Positions 11,050-22,065 of a stretch of DNA of 64,000 bases are shown in pieces. The notes under the pieces are model-generated. The model was not told the DNA's origin. It made no database searches and saw nothing but the letters and a program-made list of their open reading frames with translations. A program made the position numbers and the translations under genes. Numbering within the stretch: position 1 is the stretch's first letter; the number at the start of each line of letters is the position of its first letter. The stretch comes from Diploptera punctata (Eukaryota > Arthropoda > Insecta > Blattodea > Blaberidae): NCBI GenBank assembly GCA_030220185.1, contig JASPKZ010010277.1:586501-650500 (forward strand). Direction: 5' to 3'.

Positions 11050-11287
11050 AGGAGATCGATAAGGGTGTGCATTATCACCTACATTGTTTAATATATGTTT
11101 TGACGAGGTTATACGAAAATGGAAAAAATCAAGTCCAATAGGAATACAAATTAATAAGGAAATGTATATGAATATTTTAATGTCCGCAGACGATCTGGTA
11201 ATTATACAGAAGTCATAGGATGATTTACAAAGAGCCATTTACATGTTAAATCAATTAGGACTCTATTATAATCTCAAAGTCTCAACT
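11050..11287 (+). pseudogene. RTE/BovB-type LINE palm fragment (left part of a split copy)
   Basis: The translation has DEVIRKWKKSS, then INKEMYMNILMSADDLVI with the ADD catalytic residues, and then LQRAIYMLNQLG. One stop interrupts it. It breaks at a TTCTTC run where the repeat 11288-11725 begins, and LINE sequence resumes after that. Confidence 0.7.
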
Positions 11288-11725
11288 TATTCTTCTTCTT
11301 CTTCTTCTTCCTTCCAAGTATCAGGCCAAGGCCTGTTACGATCCTATAGAAAATTTTCCCTCCAGCGTTTTGATCCTTCCGGGAAATTCTCGTATAAGAC
11401 TTGAAAGCATAATAATAGTCCCTTCGATTGGTTGCTGGCCAAAGGAAGGCAAGACCAGTGATGGGCCTGCCATCTTATAGCCTCTGGTCAGGCTTTTCTG
11501 GAGAAGAAAATAAAATAATGGAAAAAAGAAATGGAAGAAAGGAAAGACTCCCTAGCCCTCGGATGCCCTAATAGCATCGGGGTCGAAAAAACAAGAGTTA
11601 ACCAAGAGAGGTTAGATAGTAAAGTTAAAAGAGTGCAAAACACAAGTAAGTGGAAGAAATGTTTTCCTCGGCTTGGGCACCTTGTGGTCGCCATCCACAT
11701 ATCCCCTAGATGAGGACCCCTAACT
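11288..11725. repeat. Inserted repeat splitting a LINE; second copy at 18193-18530
   Basis: It starts with a TTCTTC run and CCTTCCAAGTAT. It contains CGATCCTATAGAAAATTTTC, an inner palindromic pair (CCTCTGGTCAGGC and its complement in the other copy) and AAGGAAGGCAAGACCAGTG. The copy at 18193 shares both ends, but its interior is in the opposite order and orientation. I cannot name the family. Confidence 0.55.
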
Positions 11726-12300
11726 TCAAAAATTAAAATTATGGCTTTTCAGGGCAAAATGCCAGTCAGAGCAAAAATAGTGATCAATAATGAAATAATA
11801 GAACAGATAGCACATTTTAACTATCTTGGTTCAGATATAACATATAGCTACGATTGGGATATACATAATAAATTAAACCGATATCAAATGATGTGTGGCA
11901 CCATAAGAAAACCCTCCGAAAGACTCGAAGAGAAACTCAGCTCAGGTTTTATAAAATTATGCCTGTTCTGTTCTTTTATATGGATCTGAATCTTGGGTAC
12001 TTACAAAAAAATATATCTCACACATTGAAGTCACTGAAATGAATTTTTTAAGATCCGTAAAAGGATGTACACGCATGGATAGATTACACAATGAATCAAT
12101 AAAAAAATAAATGGAGATATTTTCAATAGTTGATGAACTATAAGAGCGCAAATATCAATGGAAAGAACATTTAGACAGAATGGACAATACAAGATTACCC
12201 AAAAAGATCAACACCTACAAACCACATGGAAAAAGAACGATGGACCGGAACAGGTCGCATTTACCTAATCCTGGAAAGGAAGAAGAAGAAGAAGAAATAT
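11726..12300 (+). pseudogene. RTE/BovB-type LINE, right part of the split copy
   Basis: It continues the LINE after the insertion with MAFQGKMPVRAKIVINNEII, FNYLGSDI, CSFIWI/LYGSESWVL across a frameshift, VTEMNFLRSVKGC and QWKEHLDRMDN. It then has a final K-x-x-x-R-W-type tail. It ends at GGAAGAAGAAGAAGAAG. Confidence 0.7.
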
Positions 12301-12949
12301 AGACTTGAAGTATGAAATTCATATTATAAGTCAGTCTCCTGACTTCATGTCTTTAATCTAAGAATCTAAACAATTATAAACAGGACTAGCCGTTCCTACA
12401 CTGAACCCTTCAAGTGCAGGACAATCTAACTATTGAAACAATGTAAACAACACTTGCATGGACATGGGATGAGTGCAAGTAGGAACAACGTCAAGTTGAG
12501 ACCAAATGTACATAGATGCTGCAAAAGTTGTATAATGCAACAGACAATTACAATTGTACAATAAAGTAATTAAAACACTATACAGTATTTCCGATGCTAA
12601 CAAACACAGAGAAATAAAATAATGCACACTTTATAAGTTTACCACTACCTGTAATACGTGTATCAGAAGTGAAATGAATGTTAATGTTACCCCCACAACG
12701 TATTACACAGTTGTATAGTAATCGGACAATACTGCACAGGACCGTATATTACTCCCCACCGCTCTCACTGCTCTGCGTAGTAGCTAACATGTAGCGTTTG
12801 TTTTGGTGTAGAATCCGCTAGGCCTGATCATAAAACTATAACATTTCCTATGATACTCTGCGAATGTAAAATATGCCTCGGTCCTATAAAGAATGTGAAT
12901 GGAGAATGGACGAAGTATCACAAAGAGGATTTTCATAATTGATATCGTT

Positions 12950-14160
12950 ATCTGCTTAGGAGGAGATTTTAACGCCCGCGTTGGAAAAGAGACTGTAGAG
13001 AATTTGATTGGTAATAACGGCGAGAATACCTTAAACGAGAATGGAAAAAACTCTTAGAAATTTTGCCAGCTTTAATGAATTAAAAATAACTAACACCTTT
13101 TTCCGTCATAAAGATATCCATAAATATACTTGGGCAGCGAGAGGCACTAGATTATATATTGAGCAATAAGAAATTACCTCCTCATGTGATTGACACTCGT
13201 GTATACAGAGGATACGATATTAGTTCAGACCATTTCATCGTCATCTCTACGTTTCACATGACAAATAAATGGATTTACAAGAAGAAAACAAATGTAACAA
13301 AAGTAAAAAGGACAAATTTTAAAGTACATTTATGACAACAAGAGAGTATAAGGAGATTATACTCTTCACGATTATTAAACTATGTAGATCAAAGAGCTGT
13401 AAGCACTAATGTGAATGAAGAATGACAAGATCTAAAAACTATTATATTAAAAGCTGCTGAGGAAGCCCTAGGGACAAAATCTACAAAAAGAAGGAAAAAA
13501 AGGTGTATATATATATGGAATGATGAAATTCAAGAAATGATCGAAAACAAAAAAAGAGCATATTTAAAATACATCCAATCAAAATCAGAAGAAGATAGAA
13601 TTGCTTATAATTATAGAAGCGCCATTGTTAAAAGAGAAGTAAGGAAGTTGAAACGACTTAGCTGGGACAACTATATATCCAATATAGAAGACGATTGCCA
13701 TGGATCACAGAATATGGCTTACAAGGCTTTGAAACATCTGAACTCAACTGAAAAAGACACAGCCAAATTAAATAGTATACCAGAAAAAGAGTGGCTCAAA
13801 TATTATGGAACATTATGGACAGATATGTCAGAAATAAACATTGACCCCAAATTAAAGGAAATGGCACATGTAGATCTTCTTGAAATCAAAGAATTAGAGA
13901 ACGCTCTAGAAACATTAAAAAATAAGAAAACTCCAGGAATAGACTGTTTAAATATTGAACTTTTAAAGTATGCTCCAAGAGAAATTAAACAAATATTCTT
14001 AGATGTACTAAATGTGTGCTGGAGGATGTGCATAATCCTGGATGAATGGAAGACAGGACTTACATGCCCCATATTTAAAAAAGGAAGTAGTCACGAGTGC
14101 ACAAGTTACAGGGGAATCTGTTTATTGAATACAGCTTACAAGATATACGCTAATATTTAG
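12950..14160 (+). pseudogene. RTE/BovB-type LINE: endonuclease end, linker and N-terminal reverse transcriptase
   Basis: The first 350 bases encode, with stops, GGDFNARVGKE, NTFFRHKDIHKYTW and a GYDISSDH segment. These are apurinic-endonuclease motifs ending in the catalytic Ser-Asp-His. From 13537 a 207-codon open frame follows with KKRAYLKYIQS, TLKNKKTPGIDCLNIELLK, CPIFKKGSSHECTSYRGI and LLNTAYKIYANI. These are the start of the reverse transcriptase. It stops at 14160, where an unrelated LINE in the opposite orientation begins. This is the longest continuous LINE protein region on the + strand here. Confidence 0.8.
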
Positions 14161-14870
14161 ACGATTAAGACGAAGATCTAGAGTTTAGTGAAACGTATTG
14201 TTGACGACCGTGCAGGTATGAGTCGAACCAGGATACAGCGCTGTCAGACAAGTGTAGGTGCCTGAGCTTTATCATAAGTAAGTCGTGGTCTACTGTGTCA
14301 AAAGCTTTGCTGAAGTCAAGTAAGGTTAAAGGAGTCAATTCACGTCTGTCCATGGCTTTACGAATATCTTCAGTATTTTTTTAACAAAGCTGTGGTTGTG
14401 CTATGACCAGATCTAAAGCCGGATTGATAAGGATCAAGGAGGTGATTTGCTTGGAGATATTGAGTCATTTGCTTATGTACAATATGCTCCAGGGCTTTAG
14501 ATAATGTCGGAAGGATGCTAATCGGTCGGAAGTCATTACAGTTAGTAGGTGTACTTATTTTAGGTATAGGCCGAACCCTAGACTGTTTCCATACGGAAGG
14601 GAAGATAGAAGTTATAAGGGAAGCATTAAAAATATGAGTCACTGGGGGTAGTATAATGTCAGTGATTTTATTTAGCATTAAAATGCTGATGTCATCTGTT
14701 CCTTGTGCATTGGATTTAATCCGCTTGAGTGGTTTTTTAACGTCTATAGGCGAAATGTCGTAAAAGTAAAATTTATCTCTTCCTATATGGGGATAAGTCT
14801 TTAAGAATGTCTATTTTAGTTTTTTTTGTCTGGAGGTGTCATGGGTATTGAGGTAAAATGTTCATTTAAG
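14161..14870 (-). pseudogene. CR1/Jockey-type LINE reverse transcriptase inserted in or joined to the RTE element
   Basis: On the minus strand, 14370-14678 gives HIFNASLITSIFPSVWKQ, NDFRPISILPTLSKALE and LLDPYQSGFRSGHSTT. After a frame break, 14165-14353 gives LTLLDFSKAFDTVDHDLL and WFDSYLHGR. These are consecutive reverse-transcriptase blocks of a CR1/Jockey-group LINE. The following FADD block is absent here but present in the fragment at 545-905. Confidence 0.8.
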
Positions 14871-14889
14871 GAAGGACTTAAATATTTTT

Positions 14890-15110
14890 AATTTAACAAA
14901 TAGAATTGACAACATGAGAAACAACTGGTATGAACATGTCAAGAGAATGCCTACGGATAGAATCCCTCAGCTGTTACTAAAGTACAAACCAATAGGACAT
15001 AGAAATGTTGGACGCCCATTTACTAGATGGGAGGATTCATTAAATCCCACTTGATGTGAAAATAGGTCAAAATGCCTAATTGCATGAAGCAGAAGAAGAA
15101 GATCTTCAAT
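14890..15110 (+). pseudogene. LINE C-terminal tail (possibly the end of the RTE copy at 12950)
   Basis: The translation has RIDNMRNNWYEHVKRM, RIPQLLLKYK and then HRNVGRPFTRWEDSL, the W-x-x-H-V ... G-R-P-x-x-R-W signature. Orientation and family match the fragment ending at 14160. The two may be one element with an internal replacement. Confidence 0.6.
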
Positions 15111-15111
15111 T

Positions 15112-15370
15112 GTCCACCGCTGTGGTCACGCAGCGGGCCCGGGTTCGATTCCCGGCCGGAACAGGCTCTTGGATGTTTTTTCGGGGTTTTTCGTTACCTG
15201 TAAGCAAATGTCGGGAAGCTTGGTGCCCAACGGTCCGCGAAAATCATCCGGCCATCACCATCATCATCTTTCACCGGTGTGGAAAGCAGCGGGAAGCTAC
15301 CACACCTACAATTCGCTAGTAAAGCTGCAGTGAAATATCTGCCCTCGGGCAGAATTACTATGGATGGATC
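15112..15370 (+). mobile_element. tRNA-derived SINE, family 1 with tail A
   Basis: The head is GTCCACCGCTGTGGTCACG and part of the A-box region is deleted. The B box is GGGTTCGATTCCCGG. The body has TCACCGGTGTGGAAAGC and the end is CTCGGGCAGAATTACTATGG. Confidence 0.85.
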
Positions 15371-15422
15371 CTCAATTAATATCGTTAGCATCAAAGTTAT
15401 TAAGTCAAGACATTTAGTTGGA

Positions 15423-15610
15423 AGATCATATTATTCAGTTTGTAGAATGAAGATTTTCACGTCCGGAAATCATGATATTAGAAGATTTCGGGCTACAGAT
15501 CATATTATTCAGTTTGTAGAATGAAGATTTTCACGTCCGGAAATCATGATATTAGAAGATTTCGGGCTATAAGAACATGGCCCATAACTGGTGTTTGTCT
15601 CAGACGTTTC
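15423..15610. repeat. Tandem duplication of about 74 bases joined to a hairpin-repeat half
   Basis: The unit with AATCATGATATTAGAAG and CAGTTTGTAGAATGAAG occurs twice. It runs into GGGCTATAAG..CATGGCCCATAACTGG..CAGACGTTTCTCC, which is half of the repeat family found at 43290 and 44506. Confidence 0.65.
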
Positions 15611-15912
15611 TCCTTCGACTAGTTAGTTAGTTAGTCAGGGTATTATCGTCTGAGTTTTACAGAGTTGTTTTTCAAGAGATCGCCAGTTGTAATGACTTCT
15701 AATTTTTCAATACTTTTAAAGTTTCTTGTTATTTTAGGTCTTTCTATTTTAATGTCTATAATTCGAAGCTATGGAAATGTTTTTTTTAATTCTTATAGAA
15801 TACTACAATGTTAATAGTAATTTTCCCTTCAATTTTTTTAATCCCCCTATGTTTTACAATTAGGTTATGTATTAATTTTGTTTTAATAATCGTATAAGTA
15901 CCTTTATATATC

Positions 15913-16088
15913 CGTCTTCTTCAATTAGATTGGATTTTTGTTTCAAAAATCTAAGTTAATCATTAAAATCATGGAGGCCTTTCAAAACATTTCATAGTAT
16001 GCCGAAGACGAAACATGTTTTGAAAGGCCTTCGTGATTTAATAATTAGTTTTTTTTAAACAAAAATCCAATCTAATTGAGGAAGACTT
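15913..16088. repeat. 176-base inverted repeat
   Basis: The arms begin GTCTTCTTCAATTAGATTGG and are complementary around 15995-16005. The core holds GACGAAACATGTTTT: GAA (16010-16012), the palindrome ACATGT, then T. A CTGANGA box cannot be placed with confidence. Confidence 0.7.
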
Positions 16089-16136
16089 ATGTTATTAATC
16101 AATTGAGTTGGTGTTTACTTGATGAAAATCCATATT

Positions 16137-16482
16137 TATTAATTAAATAAAAATAAAACGTAGTTTTATTTGATTTTCATATTTATTATATAATTCATTG
16201 ACAGCTGTTTCGGTACACTGTACCTTCTTCAGACATGTTAACAAATTATGAATTGTGTTCCATTCCAACTGATCTAAGCAACAATACAACAACATTTATT
16301 TAAATTAAGTCAAATTAAAAATAAATAAATAAATATTGTTGTATTGTTGCTTAGATCAGTTCGAACACAATTCATAATTTAACATGTCTGAAGAAGGTAC
16401 AGTGTACCGAAACAGCTGTCACTGAATTATATATTAAATATGAAAATCAAATAAAACTACGTTTTATTTTTATTTAATTAAT
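16137..16482. repeat. 346-base inverted repeat, paired hammerhead-like cores, Penelope-associated family
   Basis: The arms of about 160 bases share AAAATAAAACGTAGTTTTAT at their outer ends and are separated by an A/T-rich loop near 16310. Each arm holds CTGAAGA (16388-16394 on +; 16226-16232 on -). One unpaired A follows, then the five-pair hairpin GGTAC-AGT-GTACC, GAA, the palindrome ACAGCTGT and C. A single-arm copy lies beside the Penelope fragment at 318-480. It ends about 190 bases before the unc-13 exon. Confidence 0.75.
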
Positions 16483-16670
16483 AACTTATATTATTATTTA
16501 CAAATTCTAATTTTTGTCAAAAACTTCCGATGGGATTTGTATCAGAAGTTTAATAGTGCAGTGTCGACCTGTCTAATAGGATTATTTTACCTATATATTG
16601 TTTTCAACTATGAATATTACAAACGTAAATGACATTAATATATTATGTAACAGAATATTTTTATTTGCAG

Positions 16671-16794
16671 GAGGGCACGGGGCAGTGGTTGTCATTAGAG
16701 GCTGAACTGGTAATGAGAGATGGCGAGGTTGTCGGGACCAAGAACCCCACTGGACATTCCCTCCTGGTGGATTGTCGCTTTGAATTGCCTTTTG
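16671..16794 (+). CDS. unc-13: unc-13 (Munc13) internal exon: C-terminal part of the C2A domain
   Basis: This 124-base exon is preceded by a pyrimidine-rich acceptor ending in TTTGCAG and followed by the donor GTAAGA. It is open in one frame and gives 41 residues plus one base (phase 0 in, phase 1 out). The peptide contains [20 protein letters not shown] and [11 protein letters not shown]. From memory, mammalian Munc13-1 has the same order at the end of its N-terminal C2A domain: GEWLTLDS, GTKDP, then LLDAHFELPLD. Munc13/UNC-13 primes synaptic vesicles at the presynaptic active zone. C2A does not bind calcium and serves to homodimerise or to bind the RIM zinc finger. GC content and codon use are clearly higher than in the surrounding AT-rich DNA, as expected for a conserved exon. 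The C2A exons before this one are not in the window as far as I can see. Confidence is high for exon identity and slightly lower for the exact paralogue. Confidence 0.88.
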
Positions 16795-16989
16795 GTAAGA
16801 AACGATATTTTCACGATTATTTTCAATTTGATTAATTTGTAGTATCACGAATGCACAAGTCATACGGAATTTTTGTTTGAAAACTAAGGAATGTATATTG
16901 AAAAAGAAAACTGATGCTATCTTATATCCCAAGATTAGTTGTGTGTTAAAATTCCCAGTTATAAACATATTTGACAGCCTTTGTCATGG

Positions 16990-17580
16990 TTTGCCCTGCT
17001 CGTAGCTTTCAACGAGATGAAAATAAATCTTGAACTTTATTACAAACTTCATACATCATTTAACATTGAACTATGTAGCCTATAATAAAATAAAAAAAGC
17101 AATGTTATGTAGTAAAAGTAAGAGGAAATTGTATTTCCACCACTGTAGGTTACTACATTTTCGTTAAAGTGGTTTTTAAAAGAAAATATATTGATTTAAA
17201 ATTTTTAATTGATACACCAGTTTTTGGTGTAATATACGAATAAAATGCATTTAATGATTTTCTCTTTGTTTTTATTGTTAATATAAATAGGCCTGCCTAT
17301 ATAGTTAATACTAATAAAATTCATGGAACAATTCCGCTGAGGTGTTGGTCAGAGTATATAAAAATTATAGTATCAAATTGTAAATTGCGCGTACCTTTTA
17401 TTCAGTCTCAACTGTTAGAAATTAAAATATTGTACTTCAGCAGAAGGTTTATACTGACTGTCAGTACATGGATAGTAGCTAGAGAATAACGTACCTTTTC
17501 CTGAGGATAGGACTGCTTTCTAAAGGCCTATAATGTTTTAATTGTTTTAACAGTTGAGGATACTGAAAAAAATACAATTT
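16990..17580. other. No gene recognised
   Basis: This is AT-rich intron sequence after the unc-13 exon with no repeat family that I can name. Confidence 0.5.
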
Positions 17581-17597
17581 TATATTATAATTTGATA

Positions 17598-17912
17598 TAC
17601 TCTCAAAGTAAAAGTAAAGTGATCCCACAACAGGCCCGGAGGCCCTTGGGGTAGTAGGAGGTTAAGGCACCCACTTTTTCTAGACAATCGGCACTTTATG
17701 TCAGCCGGGTTGTCAGCTCTGCGTGACGGCCGCCTTTACCCCAGAACAAGCGTCTGGTACTCATTTCCGTTAGAGGCTGAGTCGACCCCAGGGCCATAGT
17801 GCCGCCAGAGGGTTTGGGTCAGTTTAAAAATCCTGACCCCAACGGAACTTGAACCCTCGACTCTCCGGCTCGTAGCTCAGTCCCTTAACCACTACGCTAC
17901 GGCGTGCCCCTT
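17598..17912 (-). mobile_element. tRNA-derived SINE, family 3
   Basis: On the minus strand it begins GGGGCACGCCGTAGCGTAG with A-box-like TAGCGTAGTGGTTAAG and B-box-like GGGTTCAAGTTCC. A GC-rich body follows, ending in AAGTAAAAGTAAAG-like sequence. It is seen once in this window. Confidence 0.7.
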
Positions 17913-18192
17913 GATATACTCTCATGTCTATATCATTTTAAATTTCAAATTTCTAAGAATTTTGAGTCAAAATGTACTACTTCACAAACATAAGAACCAT
18001 TTTATGTCTAGATCCTATATAAAACAGAAAGGTGGAAGGGAAGAGTCTTAAAACTGCATCGTATGTCTCAATAAACAAATATAAAATGTTTTATTTATCC
18101 ACTGGAAGAATATGCAAGAAATGCAATGTCGGATAAATGTGCTGAAATTAATATAAACATGTAAGGAATTAAATTGAACTTTATTGCAATTG

Positions 18193-18530
18193 TCTTCTTC
18201 TTCTTCTTCTTCTTCCTTCCAAGTATTACGATCCTATAGAAAATTTTCCCTCCAGCGTTTCATAGGACGGCCCAGGACTTATACCAGACTATTTCATATT
18301 TACTATCTAACCTCTCTTGGTTAACTCTTGTTTTTCTTCGACCCCCACGTTTTTAGGGCATCCGAGGGTTAGCGAATCTTTCCTTTCTTCCATTTCTTCT
18401 TTCCTTTATTTTCTTTTCTTCTCCAGAAAAGCCTGACCAGAGGCTATATTATGGCAGCCCCATCACTCGTCTTGCCTTCCTTTGGCCAGCAACCAATCGA
18501 AGGGACTATTATTATGTTTTCAAGTCTTGG
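18193..18530. repeat. Second copy of the repeat at 11288-11725
   Basis: It has the same TTCTTC start and CGATCCTATAGAAAATTTTC. Its interior (CTAACCTCTCTTGGTTAAC..CTCCAGAAAAGCCTGACC) is the reverse complement of the interior of the other copy. The interior appears to have been inverted or replaced. Confidence 0.55.
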
Positions 18531-18633
18531 GTCGGATTGACCAACAGAGGTAACGGTATTACGCCAGTTTAAGCTATACATTATATATGAGGAGAACTGG
18601 CGTAATACAGTTACCTCTGTTGGTGAAACTGAC
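18531..18633. repeat. Short inverted repeat
   Basis: Arms containing CAACAGAGGTAAC and GGCGTAATAC are complementary around a 25-base centre. Confidence 0.75.
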
Positions 18634-18863
18634 CCTTATTGAAATTGTATTATCTTATAAGCATTTAAAGTAAAATACTATTTACATAATTTTTCCAGCA
18701 TTTTGCTGGGGTCATATCCACACATTCAGTTTACAGATTTAGACGATCATCAACCTGTAACCGCTATTTACTGTAACTATCCATATTCGTTTTTAAAACA
18801 AATAATAGTTTTAAAAAACTAAAACAACACGCTTTATTAGAAAACCGAACTAAAAAAATGAAA

Positions 18864-19069
18864 AATAATTTTAATTTCCAACACGCTTGGGATAAATAAT
18901 TTTACCATCAAAAGCATGGGGTGCTCTTTGTAAATTAATATATTTGATAATAAACAGATATTGGTAAAAGTAAAGTCTCTAAGAAGAAAATGTAAAAATC
19001 ATAAAAAGCACACCACGCTTTTGATGGTAAAATTATTTATCCCAAGCGTGTTGGAAATTAAAATTATTT
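18864..19069. repeat. Inverted repeat with about 65-base arms
   Basis: The arms contain TTAATTTCCAACACGCTTGG and ACCATCAAAAGC with complements at 19005-19069. About 70 bases of A/T-rich spacer lie between. It looks like a small foldback or MITE, and no target duplication was established. Confidence 0.7.
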
Positions 19070-19149
19070 ACAGAATAAGATAAAAATGTAAATATATTTA
19101 AATTCGATATTATTGTAGTATGAGCTAAAAGTAATACTCTTCTAAAAAA

Positions 19150-19245
19150 AAAACCTCCCAGCCGTATTTGAACAAGCGACCTACGGATTACTGAAATTAT
19201 GTACTACTAGAGTTCACTGCTCTACCAACTGAGCTCTTACAACGA
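19150..19245 (-). mobile_element. tRNA-like fragment
   Basis: On the minus strand AGAGCTCAGTTGGTAGAGC is a good D-arm/A-box. TTGTTCAAATACGGC is a degraded B-box/T-arm. The anticodon region is too long for a normal tRNA. I take it as a tRNA-derived repeat rather than a tRNA gene. Confidence 0.5.
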
Positions 19246-19289
19246 TTGACTAAAAAGTCTACAAGTCCGCAACCTATTATACCAGTTTT

Positions 19290-20300
19290 CATTTTTTTTA
19301 AATTTTCTGATGGTTCTGGCCAGGAATTTAGGAACAAAATACTAAATTATTGTATTGTCACGGGTCCTTTACAAGTACACAAAGTTTCAAGTCGATCCAA
19401 CGTTTCTAAGTGGGTGAAAATCATGTTCAAAAATTCCGTTACATAGATACAAAGACACTTTTTTTGATTTTCTGATGATTCTGGCCAGGAGTTTAGAAAA
19501 TAAACATGAAATTATTGTATTGTCACGGGTCCTTTACACGTATACAAAGTTTCAAGTCGATCCAATGTTTCTAAGTGGGTGAAAATCGTGTTAAAAAATT
19601 CCGTTACATAGATACAAAAACACTTTTTTTGATTTTCTGATGATTCTGGCCATGATTTTAAAAACAAAATATGAAATGTTTGTATTGTCATGGTATTTTA
19701 CAAGTATACAAAGTTTCAAGTCGATCCAATGATTTTAACTGGGTGAAAATCGCGTTAAAAGATTCAGTTACATAGATAGATACAGGTCAAGCTAATATAA
19801 TGCGTGTAAAAATAAATATGAAATTATTGTATTGTCACGGGTCCTTTACACGTATACAAAGTTTCAAGTCGATCCAATGTTTCTAAGTGGGTGAAAATCG
19901 TGTTAAAAAATTCCGTTACATAGATACAAAAACACTTTTTTTGATTTTCTGATGATTCTGGCCATGATTTTAAAAACAAAATATGAAATGTTTGTATTGT
20001 CATGGTATTTTACAAGTATACAAAGTTTCAAGTCGATCCAATGATTTTAACTGGGTGAAAATCGCGTTAAAAGATTCAGTTACATAGATAGATACAGGTC
20101 AAGCTAATATAATGCGTGTAAAAATAAATATGAAATTATTGTATTGTCACGGGTCCTTTACAAGTATACAAAATTTCAAGTCGATCCAATTATTTTAAGT
20201 GGGTGAAAAACGCGTTGAAAGATTCAGTTACATAGATAGGTAGATAGATAGATAGATAGATAGACATAAAGATAGATAGCTACAGGTCAAGCTAATATAA
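19290..20300. repeat. Block of six diverged units of about 150-165 bases
   Basis: Each unit contains CACGGGTCCTTTACA or a variant, then ACAAAGTTTCAAGTCGATCC and GTGGGTGAAAATC. Most end GTTACATAGATA. Unit starts are near 19360, 19525, 19688, 19836, 20003 and 20150. Units three/four and five/six are near-identical pairs, so a two-unit segment of about 315 bases has been duplicated. The end is a GATA microsatellite. Confidence 0.8.
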
Positions 20301-20429
20301 AGCGTGTAAAATACATCACAGCCATATGTCGGAAAGCAATGAAATTTTATAAATCAATTGCTTTACAAAGGAAAGATTGAAGATACGTTCTGTGAATTTT
20401 CCATCATTTCCAATGAAAGGCAGTCGAGA

Positions 20430-21360
20430 ACTATAATTATGTGTGTTATTTATTGAATGTCCCACGTAATATTAAAATCAGGTTTAACATTTATTTAGAA
20501 CAGGCTCTTAACTTATGGTATAAAAAATGTTATGAAATGGGTATTCCTATAGGAGGAAAAGTACTGCGTTCATTGTTGTTTGCAGATGATCAAATACTGT
20601 TTGCAGGGGATGAAGATGATATGAAATATATGATAAATAAACTAATGGAAGAATATAAAAAATGGGGACTGAATATTAAATTTACAGAAAACAGAATATA
20701 TGTGTTTGGGAAAGGATGTGGATGACTTCATACTCGAAACAGAGAAAATAAAAAAAAATGTGAATTTTTTTATAATATCTTGGATCAATAATTACAGTTT
20801 AGGTACCTGTGAGAGAGATGTACAGACTAAAATTGCTATGGCACAAAATGCAACTAAAACATTACATGGAATAATTTGGAACAAAAATATCACAAAGGAA
20901 ACTAAAATGAAAATTTATGAGAGCATAATACAGAATATTTTGTCATATGGAAGTGAAACTTGGTCTTTGACGGAAGTACAAACAATAAAATTAGAACAGT
21001 TGAATTTGATTATTTTAGAAGAAACCTTCAAAAACCAAGACAGGATAAAATAAGAAATGAATTCCTTTGGAGTTAAATGAATGTCACCACATCGGTTGTT
21101 AAGAGGATTGAAAATCAAACGCTTAAATGGTATGGCCATGTACAAAGAATGGAAAATGAAAGATGGCCAAAAAATATATACCAATGGTCACCACCTGGAA
21201 GAAATAAACGTGGCAGACCAAGATGGAAATGGAAAACCTACGTCAGAACTATAATGGATGGTAGGTATTTGGAAGAGGGAGATTGGAATGATAGAGATAA
21301 ATGGAAACTGAAGACGTCATACCTATAAATGGGGGAAAGCTGAAGAAGTAGAAGAAGTTT
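20430..21360 (+). pseudogene. RTE/BovB-type LINE reverse transcriptase, palm to C terminus
   Basis: The first frame (20441-20725) ends a fingers/palm segment with GGKVLRSLLFADDQILFAG, the FADD box. A frameshift near 20705 leads to 20700-21053 with KMKIYESIIQNILSYGSETW. After further damage, 21077-21328 gives LKWYGHVQRMENERWPK and GRNKRGRPRWKW. The element is collinear over about 900 bases with two frameshifts and a stop. It is dead but only moderately decayed. Confidence 0.8.
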
Positions 21361-21899
21361 TTATCATTGGTATAAAAATACTCGCAGTGATTCATGCGAT
21401 TTATAAACACTAATGGAAATGAGTTGAGTATGGTAATATGTAGGAAGAGAAGAACAATATTTCAAAGTTTAAATAATGGCTTGAACGACAAGGAAATTAA
21501 CAAAATATGTAGGTACATGTGACACGCAATAATTGTGTTGGAGCTACTTTGTGAAGAAAGTGCTTTGAACTTATCACGAACAAGGACTGAACTTACTTAT
21601 TGTTACAACAAGCAGTGAAATTACAATCTTGCATGTGTATCACTTACATCTACAATAAATTCTTGGAAATCTTCTTAGAAAGGACTATGTTTCTTAAACG
21701 TTAAAGAGTATAAGTTTTGAAATATCTACATTTAAAATTACATACAAAGTCAAATTTAAACGTGAATTGTAAAACAAAAGAAAAAGGCTATCATTTACAA
21801 ATGTCCGATCGTTAACTTTAATAAATGTGTTATATAAATATAATTTTTTCGTCTTTGATCTGAGGCTCGATCCTACAAATTATGATTAAGAAGAAGACT

Positions 21900-22065
21900 T
21901 CTTACTGTAAGACAACCGACTTACAAAAGGAGCTAAAGAAGATAGATCAATTGACGGGAGAAGAACAAGAGGAAGACCGGCCAAGAGATGGATAGATACA
22001 GTGGATGCACATCCAATACGTCTTCCCCCGAGGAGTGATTTTGGAAATAAACAGGATGAAAATCC
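21900..22065 (+). pseudogene. LINE 3' tail fragment
   Basis: The translation has INGRRTRGRPAKRWIDTVD-like sequence followed by a Pro/Arg-rich end and an AATAATAAT run. This is another isolated G-R-P-x-K-R-W tail. Confidence 0.5.

Noticed and set aside
12640..12940. Possible short coding segment MPRSYKECEWRMDE
   Set aside because: Too short, ended by stops, and directly upstream of a LINE fragment. No splice signals fit.
15080..15394. Several open frames over the SINE
   Set aside because: The same frames appear over every family 1 SINE copy. They result from its GC-rich tRNA-like head and CAT run.
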